From Acanthaster planci (lineage: Eukaryota > Echinodermata > Asteroidea > Valvatida > Acanthasteridae), in assembly GCF_001949145.1 (NCBI RefSeq), contig NW_019091472.1, positions 836,830 through 881,752 of the forward strand: DNA of 44,923 bases, read 5' to 3'. The position numbers were made by a program, and so were the translations under genes. Below are positions 23,150 to 32,902 of the stretch, one piece after another. Under the pieces are notes generated by a model. That model ran no database searches and was not told where the DNA came from. It worked only from the letters and a program-made list of their open reading frames with translations. Position 1 is the stretch's first letter, and each line of letters starts with the position of its first letter.

Positions 23150-23410
23150 CCCGAAGATCGTATAGCGCCGCGTAGCGGCGCCAGATGGGGAACTTCACCA
23201 TGAATACGCGTAAAACGTTGTTATCACATAGGCGCCATTCTGGTTGGACTACGATTGCGCAGTGCATGTTAATGCTCAGGCGCAGGCGCTGCGACAGGCA
23301 GTCACACACATGAACGTTCACACTTGAATGGCGCCTTTGGTGATAACACCTTTATGGCCGAATTACCCATCTTGCGCCGCTACGCGGCGCTATATAATCT
23401 TTGCTTGTAA
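23150..23410. mobile_element. Foldback element with hairpin-forming terminal repeats
   Basis: The two ends are long inverted repeats. Left about 23155-23245 and right about 23320-23402 share GTATAGCGCCGCGTAGCGGC then GCCAGATGGG (with changes). They also share an inner GTTATCAC..AGGCGCCATTC. Each arm itself contains the hairpin GCGCCGC-GTA-GCGGCGC. No ORF belongs to it. Confidence 0.8.
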
Positions 23411-23599
23411 AAATTCCGCATCCCGTGAAAAAGTTATTTCCTCTTTTTAAACTGCCATTAATATGTTAATTCTATTTTAATAAAAGCTGTGGAAAAAAGT
23501 AAGTTTTATTTTACTACACTTTTTATATACATTGAGTATCTACAATGTAATACTAAATTAAAAAAAGAAAGAAAAATAATAAGTAGTAATCATTTGCAT

Positions 23600-24017
23600 A
23601 GACTGGCTTTTTAAAAATGGCGGCGCTCGTGGGCCGTCGCATCGGTCCATGTGGTTTCCAACACAGAGACAGTCATAACTGAGGCCGGTACCGGTAGTCG
23701 CGATGCTTCACTTACTAATACGTGTTAACATGGACTATCAGTAGGCGTAACGTTTTTTCAACGTGTGTTGTCTGAGTATTCCAGGTCAATCAAGGTCAGT
23801 CTGGGCAATCAACTTATCAAGCACATTACAGCATGCAGTACTGCCAGTAGGCCTGACTGAGCTGAGCACCTTAGCCTGGCGTTTGTGTAGAGGCTTGATC
23901 ATCACCAGCATTGATCAGCATCGGCCATATCGGCCAAGCTACGGTGATAAACCTCCACACTACAGCACTGGAGTGTACTCACAAATTAGGCCTATAAGCT
24001 TTTGATAGGGCTATCGA
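23600..24017 (+). promoter_or_regulatory. Candidate METTL6 promoter and 5'UTR exon
   Basis: A local CpG-rich patch (23617-23720) contains AAAATGGCGGC at 23614-23624, a textbook YY1 site of the type found at transcription starts. A strong donor GA|GTAAGT follows at 24018. The METTL6 start codon at 25014 sits seven bases after an acceptor (TTTCCAG ending 25007). A 5'UTR exon ending at 24017 and spliced to 25008 is therefore plausible, but unproven. Confidence 0.45.
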
Positions 24018-25013
24018 GTAAGTTTCCCTGTCCTTGCTCTATGGTACTATGAAGGATAAAAACTAAAAATTCAAGTCTACCATGTTTACGGTTTGGTACA
24101 TGTAACATTACACAGTGGAACAACTCCTACAAAACCCCACTTTACCTCTATTTACACACTCAACTAAGAGTTTGTAAGAATTTTTTTCATATTTTTAGAC
24201 ACATTTTAATCAGTTCATTGTGCGCTTCAAAACAAAAATTAAAAAAATTTAGCAGGGAAAACACTACAGCATGTACATGTATGATGTACTTGGAAAAAGC
24301 TTTGCTTTTGAGCTGGCGCAGCAACTGAACATTTGCAGGGACTGTTTTAACCCTAAAAGAGCTGGGGGGGGGACTGTCCCCCTCAACAGTTTTCCTGATA
24401 TTGCCACAGTGCATTTTTTTCAGGTTTTAAGCCCTTAGGAGTTTTTAGAGTAACTCTTTGTGGTCAGTTGACACTAGTTTTGTGAAAATAGGCCATACTG
24501 TTCTTGTGCAATGAGCATTTGTCCAAGACGGGTCAGCCAAAAATGTATACTTTTTCCACTGTGGTGCTCATACACACAGGCTGCCACGCATGTAGCCTTG
24601 AACTTCAAAGACTCTACCAACAAAACCATACCCGTGATTGAGTTCAAACTTAACATTTGTAATGATAGGCCTAAGGAATGTCTCTACGCGAAAGCCAAGT
24701 GAAAAAAAAATTGAGCAAAGGCACAGCTGAGTAATTGGGGGAATCCCCTCCCAGCTGTGAGATGGGCCAAAATAACCTGGTTTGTTTAGGGTTGAAGTCG
24801 ACTTTAAAATGTTAGTACAAGTAATTTTCATCTGGCTCCACGCTTTTATAGCCATTCAAAATTTCATGTATCTCGGTCCCACATGAACAAAACTGTCAAA
24901 ATTCTTTTTTAATTTGCCTTGCTTTCTGTTCTTTGCACAATTCCTGCTGAGTTTCCTACGTACTTAGAAGTGACAGATTCAAACAGAAATTATTCTTACA
25001 TTTCCAGTAAGAA

Positions 25014-25295
25014 ATGAACATTCTAGAGACAGAAAATGCAGCAGCTGGAAGTGCTGATCCAAGCATTTCACCTTCTGATCAAGAAAAAGGCCATAGGTGT
25101 CGCCAGCTGACGGTTGAAGAGTGGACAAAACTGAATGCCGATAACATGCTGGTGTCAGACTACAAACAAGCAAAGCTTGAGCGAGAAGCTCGCAAGAACT
25201 GGGACCTCTTCTACAAGAGGAACTCCACCAACTTCTTCAAGGACAGACACTGGACAACCAGAGAATTTTGTGAACTGGCAGAGCTGGAGTCAAAG
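25014..25295 (+). CDS. METTL6: METTL6 exon 1
   Basis: The first ATG (25014) follows an acceptor-like TTTCCAG|TAAGAA. The exon has 94 codons. Residues 1-30 are divergent, followed by [20 protein letters not shown] and the highly conserved [15 protein letters not shown] block. It ends ELESK|GTTAGT, phase 0. Confidence 0.94.
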
Positions 25296-28200
25296 GTTAG
25301 TATTCCATCAGGGGACCAACTGTAATTTACTTTTAATCAGGATTAAAGAAAATAAAGAAAATCGTTTTTGTACCCTGCAATAACCTACTCCTATTATGCA
25401 CTGGTATTGTACTGAGTTACAAGTACAGCCCTGTGTTGGTGGTTCTCCAGTATGTGGGATTCACTTTTCATTGGACCTCCAAACATGAAAACTATATGCA
25501 TAGTGTAACAAGGTTTGAGTTGGTTACTCTCTGAGCTGTAGCTTTAATGTCTAGTAGGGGGACACACTCGTAATGGGATTTCATCACTTTTCAGTTTCAT
25601 CTTTAAAACAGTGCTGAGGCTGAGGGTGGGGAGGCAAGGGGACAAACAGAAACTCTTGTTCCTCCCTTCTGATTATAGCCTGACCATGTAGCCGGGGAGG
25701 GGCAGGTGGCCTTACTGTGGGAACTCTTCCCCCCCCCCCACTGTGGGAACTCTTCCCCCTCCCCCCACTGTGGGAACTCTTACCCTTTCCTCTTATCTCC
25801 CTCTGAGAAGAGCCTGACTATGCCATTGTTTGGAAAGAAGGCTAGTCGTTTTGTAGTATGAGTCCTATTGTGGCTGTTGTAATACAATACAGATCCCATT
25901 GGTAGCGTACATACACATGTCTTCAGGTCTTACTACCTGGACAGATACTGGTCAGTTTCTTGTTCCATACTTTCAGTTCTTATCGCTACTGACTTTGTTC
26001 AGGCACACTGCATGTTAGTTATTGTCCAACTGGGAAGCCCACTGGGATGTGGATTGGCAACTTGGGCATAGCAGTGGGTGGTGGTGTGTAGTTTTCTTGG
26101 TTTTTTTTTGCCTGGTTCAGTTGGCATTGGTTATGTGAAAGACACCATACTCATTACTTTGCACCGTGGAGGTTGCACTTCCATGCTTTGCGCCACATCT
26201 GTGCATCATTCATGAACTTTATTCCAGGAGTTCAGTGAGATGCATACAGTGAAGTCTTATGAGTTTAATGTACATCCCAACTTTTTTTGGCTGAGCTGCA
26301 ATAGTTTGTCATAGGCTCCAAATGACCAGTACTGCATGATCCTTTCAGTCTTTATCCAGGCTGCCTGTACCTACTTTTATTGTAAATTATTATTCTGCGT
26401 TTGCCTCTGTCAATATGTGTAAAGTGAAGACTTTCACATTTGTTGATGCTGCTTATCTCTGGGTGTACAGTGTACATGTATGTACTGTACATGTACTGGT
26501 AGGTATGAAGGAATACGGGCGTTTCACAACAGTGCGCCTCCAAGAGTTTGCAACGCATTGTACAATCACTGTGCGCAAAATTTATTGACCAAATGCACGT
26601 TTGGAAAGGATCAACAAATTTCACGCGTTGTGATTGCCCAATGCTTTGTAAACTCTTGGAGGCACACTATTGTGAATCGCCCGTATTGAAACTTACTTAT
26701 TTTCAGAGTTTGTATCCCTCCTCCTAGTAGTAATACCCCCTACTTACATTGTATTTGTCTGCTAGTGCCTCTGACTCCCCTGTCCTTTTTTTAACCAAGC
26801 AGTGATCTTCTTGAGGTAGTTCTTAGCCTGTGTTATATGCAGAGTTGTTTCACATTCTCATGGTATTTGATTGTTGTTCCAGCCTCTGTTTTTGTTACTA
26901 CATTAGTGTGGCACTGCCACTTTATACTTCTGATTTTATTGTTATATTGTTTTGATATTATGGGAGTACACTGTACATGAGCAAATATAATCTCCTGGGC
27001 AAGATCTACATGTAGGCTTGTGGGTACACCATGGAATTAATCACTGATTTGACGATGTGTGGTTCTTAGAAGAACCAGTGAGTGTTAATCTCTTCCAAAA
27101 AGAAATTGATTCCATGGTGTACCTGCCAGCCTAGATCTTATGTAACTTCCACCATGCAAAGCTTCAAATCTTACTAATCTCCTTGATGTTAATTTAGAAA
27201 TACCCTTGAGGTTGTGGTCTATCAGGTAGTGTGTCCCCCTGCCCATTTGATCAAAGCCCCCCCCCGTTGATTATTTGCTCAGCATTTTTTGTATGGTGGT
27301 CTTCACCAGACCATCGTAGAGTACTGCTTTCCTGCATTTTGATGTTTCATTTTGCGTGCAGGATGGCAGCAGGCCAGGCCAGAGGTTCTTACTGGAAGTG
27401 GGATGTGGAGTCGGCAATGCCATCTATCCACTGCTGGAAGAGAACAGACAGCTGTTTGTTTATGCCTGCGATTTCTCACCCAGAGCTGTGCAATTTGTCA
27501 AGGTAGTTGACTTGTCTTGGAACTTACCGTTTTTGTCCATGGCAGATCCGTTAGGAGGGGAACTTTGTGCCGTAATCATGTATTTTAATCCAGGTTTTGT
27601 GCTACATTTGAATTTAGTCTGTTTGAGACATTTACTGTGCTTGATGAACTGTAACTACAGACTGAAAAGCATTTTAGTCTCGTTTGCATTGGACTAGAAA
27701 TTGTGGAAAGTTGCCGTGAGCACTTGTTAACATTCCATTGTGGTTATTCTTCTGTGCATATGCACATGAATTACTACAACTCATGGATAGTCTGCAGTGG
27801 TGTGTCTTCTCAGGATCTTATGAGGGTCTATTCCAATTGACCTTATAATCTGACACTGGATGTGGCTTCCGGGAAGCGGGAATTTTTCAATATTTTTGTA
27901 CGTTGTTACGTTGTATAGGTGCGTGTGTGAGATGATAGAGATTATATGGTTATGCCTTGACCCATGTATGTGATCAACATACTGTACAAGTTTTACAAAT
28001 ATTGCAGCCATCTGTCCTGGCCTATTCTGTCATGTAACCCTGACAATGCAATTCTTCCACTGCCCCATAGCCCAGTAAAACATAATTAGGTAAAGCTCAC
28101 AGCCAACATTTGACACTTGACAATTATGCCACTTTACCGGCTGTCTGCACTGGATTTAACTTTGTCCAATTTGCAATATAGTCACAGTGAATTTTGCCAA

Positions 28201-31200
28201 AAAAGTGCAATGCGAACATGGCATAGACACAACCCTATTTGTATCAGAGGGGGGTTACATGTACAGGTACATTGTAAATTACATGTACATGTACATTGTA
28301 CATGTGGGTGGCGATTTTACGGTTCAAAGTCCTCTTGTTGCTGTCTTGAGAAACTCACAAGATAGCATAACTAATGCATTTATTATACGGGACAAGGATT
28401 GAAAATGCTGCAGGTTTTAATGGTGGTAACATTTAAAAGCAAGTGGCTCTATGTGGTACCCTTTATGCACAGTCTTCATTGAAGTACATGGTGAAAGAAC
28501 ATGACGGCTTAAGGTTTAATACTTGTGCCTCTTTCCATTGACGTCTTTGCTTGAGCAAAATGCTAACAGCTAAATGTATATACAAATGTACATGTACGTG
28601 TACCGTAATTTGGAAAGTTTCATGTGATTCTGCCTTGGTCATCATACTCCTCTAATTTTCCTTTTCTTATTTAGGAGAATCCTGCCTATGACCCCAGCAG
28701 GATTTGTGTCTTTCAGTGTGATTTAACTGCTGATTCGTTACGAGAAAGTATCCCAGAGTGCCACTTGGACATCGTCACCATGTTATTTGTTTTGTCAGCA
28801 ATTCATCCGGAAAAGATGCCATTAGCATTGAAAAATGTCTATGAGGTGAGCAGCACGGACTGTCGTACTGTAATACCAACAATTGAAAATGTCTTGTATT
28901 TGATACTAAAAGTTGACCAAAAAACTTTTAAGACATACTTTTTAAAATGTACTGGTAAATAAGTGTCATCTTTTTACCTTCTTCATGGTGATTGCATTTT
29001 TGCTCTATTTGTTAATTGTTTTTGGGGGAGGATATCCCAACATACATGTATTGTTACCTGGATTTTCCTAAGACGTCACAAAATTTGCCATGGGCCAGTG
29101 ATCAGTTAGTCTTTTGTCAAGGTCTTCATGGCTGTGTGTGTGTAACTGCAAAGTCACTGGACAGGAGACCAGGCGAGTGGCCCAGCCACGAGGCCTTTTC
29201 CAACTTGATTTTGAGGTTTTTGTGGTGAATTATTCATAAGCTTTCTGATATGCATTATTCATAAATTTCATGTAAATAGTTGAAGTAGATGAGTCTCTGA
29301 AATAAACGGCATCAACTCCAAAGCTTACGTAATGTTTCCATCTGGTTTTTCATGAGGGCAATAAGTGGTGAGATGACAACTATGATGCTTGTTAGTGGGG
29401 GGGGGTGGTTCTGACATTGGAGTGCTTGAAAGATGGATGTCAGTCTTACCATATCCCATGGGTAAAGACGAAAATGTCACGCCCGCGTACAGATGCTTCA
29501 ATAGCCTAACACTGCAATGGTTTAAACTCGGCAAGGTGAAGTTTCCCAGCAGCATATTCTAAAGAACTGTCCAAATACTGCTTAGACAATTGACCTGCAC
29601 TCACGGCCGCCGACACACTTGACACGCTCGCCATCTTTCAATTTGCATAATAGGTTAATGTATGCTGACCCCCTCACTTATGATTGGTTGGGATTTTTGC
29701 TACCCCAATGGGGTAGGGGTAGCAAAAGTCAAAAACATAAAGAAACCATAAGAAATTCCTGACAAGTTGGAAAGGTCTCGTGGCTGGTCTCCGGTCCAGC
29801 CGCTTTGCAGTTACACATAAACACAGCCGAGAAGGCTTTGACAAAAGGCTAATGATTAGTTGATGAACAATTCAGATTTTAAGTTCCTGATAGCGTAAGA
29901 CCTTCCACGTTAGAATACCTCCTCTGCAGTAACTTGGATTCTCTTTCTTCTTTGAACAGGTGCTCAAACCAGGTGGATGCGTGTTGTTCAGAGATTACGG
30001 GTTATATGACCATGCCATGCTACGATTCAGTAAAGGTCATAAACTAGGAGAAAACTTCTATGTACGGCAAGATGGCACAAGGGCTTACTACTTCACTGAA
30101 GGTTTGTATGCTTTGAAACAGCAACTTATTGATGTTGCCGAAACAGAGTTAAAGGTTGCTAAATCTGAAATAGATTTTAATTTCTTGGGAAAAGAGATAT
30201 TCATGCCAACATTTCAAAGTGGTGCTTAAGTGTCAGTCAGTAAAATGGAAATTATTCTTCAGTGGTGATTGAAGTTCATGTTAAGTGTAAATTACATTTG
30301 ACAAAGAGGTTTTCTGGCCAATTTTAGCAAAACAGCATTTATTTTAATCAGCATGTTTAAATTAATGTCCCTTTTCAATTTTATTCATACTGGGGTTGTT
30401 TTTCACTGTTTCAGTTTTCATATGTGTTTATTGTCATATTTTGTTTAACATGTTTAAAGGCACTCAATTCTCTATTTTTTATCAGTCACAATTTAAATTT
30501 CTGCTGGCATTACTAATTAATGCTGTCAAATGCAGATTCATCAAAGCAGAAAGGATTTTCAACCTTTGCGATGTTACATAATTTAGAGTAACTCTGGTTG
30601 GGACTTTAAAATGTTCAATTCAGATGCAGTACGACTTGAGTAGTTGCTGGGCATTTTTCATCATAAATGCTCTTTAATGATATGGAAACTCTGTAATCAT
30701 CTTGATTTACAGAATTTCTATTTAACATATGTAGGCTGTCTTTAATTGAATTTAGTTGAAACCAATGCAGAGGCTTTTCTTGTGATTGTGTGTTCAGGTA
30801 CCATCCATCCATTTTTCTTAATTTCAGTCCTTAATTCTGATCATTCCAAGTGAAAGTTTAAAAGGCAGAAGTAGAAGTTGCTCTGGCTTTATTTACATTT
30901 TTCCTGTTTTTCTTGGAAAATCCACCTTCATAGATACACGTATGTATGCAAATAAGAATCAGGTAGCAATGCCAAAGAAAACCAAAGGGTTATCATTTTA
31001 ACATAAAAAAATTATTCACCAGTCTTTTTTTGTTTTCTTTCTTGTAAAATCCATGTTCATATGTTGATAAAATCCATGTTGATATACAAATCAGGAAGCA
31101 TGTTATGCCAAAGACCTGAATTTGCAGGGAAGCATTTTGAAACTGTTTGCTGATTGGTTATTGTCATCTTCTCAAGGCTTCAAGCCAATTGGAGTGAAAA

Positions 31201-32207
31201 AAAGAGGATTCTTTGAAGATGCATCAATTTTATTTAACAAGTGACTGCAGAGGTGAAAACATTGAAGGACACTTTGGGATGTATTCTAAAACAATTTGAA
31301 TGGACCACGTGTTGAATGGGACAATATTTTTTATGAAATAAGCCAGGAAACCTGTATTTTAGTGGACTGATATTATCTCAACAATTAGCCGGACCCAGCA
31401 CTTAATTTTTTGGGGGACATAGAGGCCATATTTACAAAGTGGACAGCATCATTGCTTTAATTTGATACTTAAGACCTTACAATCACATATAGGGTCCGCT
31501 CTTTGTACTTTTGCCCACTAGTGGCTGGTGAACCTACCGTAGGTAGGCCTTGATACAAAAGCAAAAGAATAATTCATTAAGTGTTTAAAAAAATTTCACA
31601 TCTGAACCTAATCAAGTGTGATAAATTGGTACTTTTGCAAACTTTCACATACGAATAATATGAATAATACAGACCTGCCAACATGCCGTACTCTTTCCTG
31701 AGGTCAGGCATTACCACACAATAGATTAACATTTTAAATGAAGTGAAGGCTCATTTACACACCTTTTAATCTATTGTGTGGTAATGCCTGACCTCAGGAA
31801 GGAGTATGGCTAGGTTGGCAGGTCTGATAATAGACACTGTGAGAAGAGCTTATACAACCCAGTTGAGAAAGCAAGAGTTAAATGTACACAAGTTGAGAGA
31901 ATGTACAGTTCCTGAAGTTGTTGGTGTCTGTTGAGTTGGAAAGGGAACTGGCAGTTTGCGTAGCTGTCAAATTTTTCAATTGGTGTGATGTTTTGCACTT
32001 TAGAAAGCTTCATTGTATCAGTCACCTGCTCTGCTGTTACATTTCTTTCTAGAGCATCTGAGCAAGTTGTTCACAGAAGCTGGTTTTGAGGCCGCAAGCA
32101 GCGAGTATGTCCTAAGAGAAACAGTCAACAAGAAGGAGGGACTGTGTGTGCCCAGGGTGTTTGTACAGGGGAAGTTTACCAAGCCAAGTCAGTCACTGAC
32201 AAGCTGA
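25014..32207 (+). CDS. METTL6: METTL6, tRNA N3-methylcytidine methyltransferase, complete
   Basis: Five exons: 25014-25295, 27362-27502, 28675-28845, 29960-30101 and 32053-32207. They sum to 891 nt, 296 codons plus TGA; human METTL6 is 284 aa. The N-terminus carries the family hallmark [20 protein letters not shown] followed by TTREF. The SAM-binding motif I is [10 protein letters not shown], then [10 protein letters not shown] for the acidic strand-2 residue. Later motifs are [27 protein letters not shown] and [18 protein letters not shown]. The C-terminus has [23 protein letters not shown]6 methylates C32 to m3C in serine tRNAs, acting with seryl-tRNA synthetase. All introns are GT-AG. It is divergent from the EAF gene. 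Confidence 0.95.
25714..25793. repeat. Three-copy minisatellite, unit ~27 bp
   Basis: Three tandem units each begin ACTGTGGGAACTCTT and continue into a C-rich tract (starts near 25714, 25740 and 25767). They lie in METTL6 intron 1. Confidence 0.85.
26512..26687. mobile_element. MITE with ~40 bp terminal inverted repeats
   Basis: The left end AATACGGGCGTTTCACAACA, continuing to GTGCGCCTCCAAGAGTTTGC, is the complement of the right end (GTAAACTCTTGGAGGCACAC ... TGAATCGCCCGTATT) with few mismatches. The central ~90 bp is non-coding. An orphan end of the same family lies at 37753-37790. It sits in METTL6 intron 1. Confidence 0.82.
27001..27139. mobile_element. Small inverted-repeat element with central palindrome
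   Basis: The arms are AAGATCTACATGTAGGCTTG with GGGTACACCATGGAATTAAT at the left, and the complement of GATTCCATGGTGTACCTGCC with AGCCTAGATCTT at the right. The centre (27060-27076) is the palindrome GGTTCTTAGAAGAACC. It is in METTL6 intron 1. Confidence 0.7.
27362..27502 (+). CDS. METTL6: METTL6 exon 2 (SAM motif I)
   Basis: The acceptor is GTGCAG|GAT and the donor AAG|GTAGTT; 47 codons, phase 0. It holds [18 protein letters not shown] and [14 protein letters not shown]. Confidence 0.95.
28675..28845 (+). CDS. METTL6: METTL6 exon 3
   Basis: The acceptor is TATTTAG|GAG and the donor GAG|GTGAGC; 57 codons. It encodes [14 protein letters not shown], then [18 protein letters not shown], the post-II methyltransferase strand. 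Confidence 0.95.
29101..29858. mobile_element. ~760 bp element with ~100 bp terminal inverted repeats
   Basis: The left arm about 29101-29207 and right arm about 29763-29858 are reverse complements. They share TTTTGTCAAGG, TGTGTAACTGCAAAG, GGACAGGAGACCAG and CCACGAGGCCTTTTCCAACTTG, with a 10-12 bp indel. No transposase ORF is inside. The element is in METTL6 intron 3, between exons 3 and 4. Confidence 0.75.
29960..30101 (+). CDS. METTL6: METTL6 exon 4
   Basis: The acceptor is GAACAG|GTG and the donor GAAG|GTTTGT. It encodes [20 protein letters not shown] and [18 protein letters not shown]. The open frame continues 42 codons past the donor to TAA at 30227-30229. Splicing to 32053 restores the conserved C-terminus. 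Confidence 0.93.
30230..31669. other. METTL6 intron 4, no gene recognised
   Basis: AT-rich intronic sequence with no supported ORF or RNA gene. Confidence 0.6.
31670..31826. mobile_element. Foldback MITE with near-perfect ~58 bp arms and ATAATA duplication
   Basis: The left arm CAGACCTGCCAACATGCCGT ... CACACAATAGATTA is the complement of the right arm TAATCTATTGTGTGGTAATG ... AGGTTGGCAGGTCTG. It is flanked on both sides by ATAATA (31664-31669 and 31827-31832), a likely target-site duplication. The high identity of the arms suggests a fairly recent insertion. It is in METTL6 intron 4. Confidence 0.85.
32053..32207 (+). CDS. METTL6: METTL6 exon 5 (C-terminus)
   Basis: The acceptor is TTTCTAG|AG. 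It encodes [20 protein letters not shown], then [20 protein letters not shown], and a TGA stop at 32205-32207. A possible ATTAAA polyadenylation signal lies at 32398-32403. Confidence 0.94.
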
Positions 32208-32398
32208 CAGCTAGCTTCTGCATGCTGATGTGGAGTATGGAAGGTTACAGGTTTGGCAGAAACAGTGGCAGTTTTAACGCAGGTCCTCTTTGTTTTTCCC
32301 AACTGTTGCTCTGAGCAATCAGTGCATGTAGTATTTCTTATCTTAACAGTTTCCTGACATTGAACACTCACAGATCATGTGAAACTTCCTGTTCATTA

Positions 32399-32902
32399 TT
32401 AAAGTAGTAGTGTTTGCGGTAGCACCATGGACGTACATGTATCTCTTTTGTGAGTATTTGCGGTTCTGAAAAGAACCAGTGGTACTCGACGTTTCGAGCA
32501 GTATGCTCTCTTCGTCATCAGGAAATGCCGGATAGAGATTTCAGTCAGCGTGTGGCTCGTGCAATAACCCTTCAACTGCCGTCTTGCAGCCTTACAGCAT
32601 TCCTTCCACGACTCATACTTTTGGGCGAAAGCTTTCTTCAATTTTGCTTGCTTTTTAGCTTTCTCTAATTCTTGAAGCTCTGCCATCTTGGCCGTGGGCT
32701 GCTTTGCTCTGCTGCTTTTCCTTCTTTTGCCATCGGAGGGCTTGCTGAGTTGGAGGAGTTGCTCCTGCTTGACTTTGACTTCCTTCAAGATTCGCTCTCT
32801 TTCTGCGGGATCGTCTACTGACTCTAAGGCTGAAGTGTGTTCTTCAATCTGTTCCTCAAGCTGCTTCACTTGGTCTTGGTCGTTCACTTCCTGGCTAGCC
32901 AT
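32399..32902 (-). CDS. Unrecognised coiled-coil ORF, probably mobile-element derived
   Basis: An ATG at 32902 opens a 167-codon frame. Residues 5-60 are charged and heptad-like (DQVKQLEEQIEEHTSALESV, then ERERILKEVKVKQEQLLQL), predicting a coiled coil. Residues 58-100 are strongly basic (KRRKSSRAKQ, KKQAKLKKAF). A YESWKECCKAARRQLKG block follows. From about residue 115 the frame runs into a repeat-like sequence (32455-32540) and probably no longer encodes native protein. I do not recognise the family. A first ORF or N-terminus of a retroelement is possible; a host gene exon is the alternative. Confidence 0.45.
   Translation of the reverse strand: MASQEVNDQDQVKQLEEQIEEHTSALESVDDPAERERILKEVKVKQEQLLQLSKPSDGKRRKSSRAKQPTAKMAELQELEKAKKQAKLKKAFAQKYESWKECCKAARRQLKGYCTSHTLTEISIRHFLMTKRAYCSKRRVPLVLFRTANTHKRDTCTSMVLPQTLLL
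32455..32540 (-). repeat. Penelope-like/hammerhead-like repeat segment
   Basis: On the minus strand it reads CCTGATGACGAAGAGAGCAT, then ACTGCTCGAAACGTCGAGTA, then CACTGGTTCTTTTCAGAACC. CTGATGA, a GAGC/GCTC stem and CGAAAC resemble the conserved core of hammerhead motifs that are found in Penelope-like retroelement terminal repeats. A complete ribozyme fold was not established. Confidence 0.4.
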
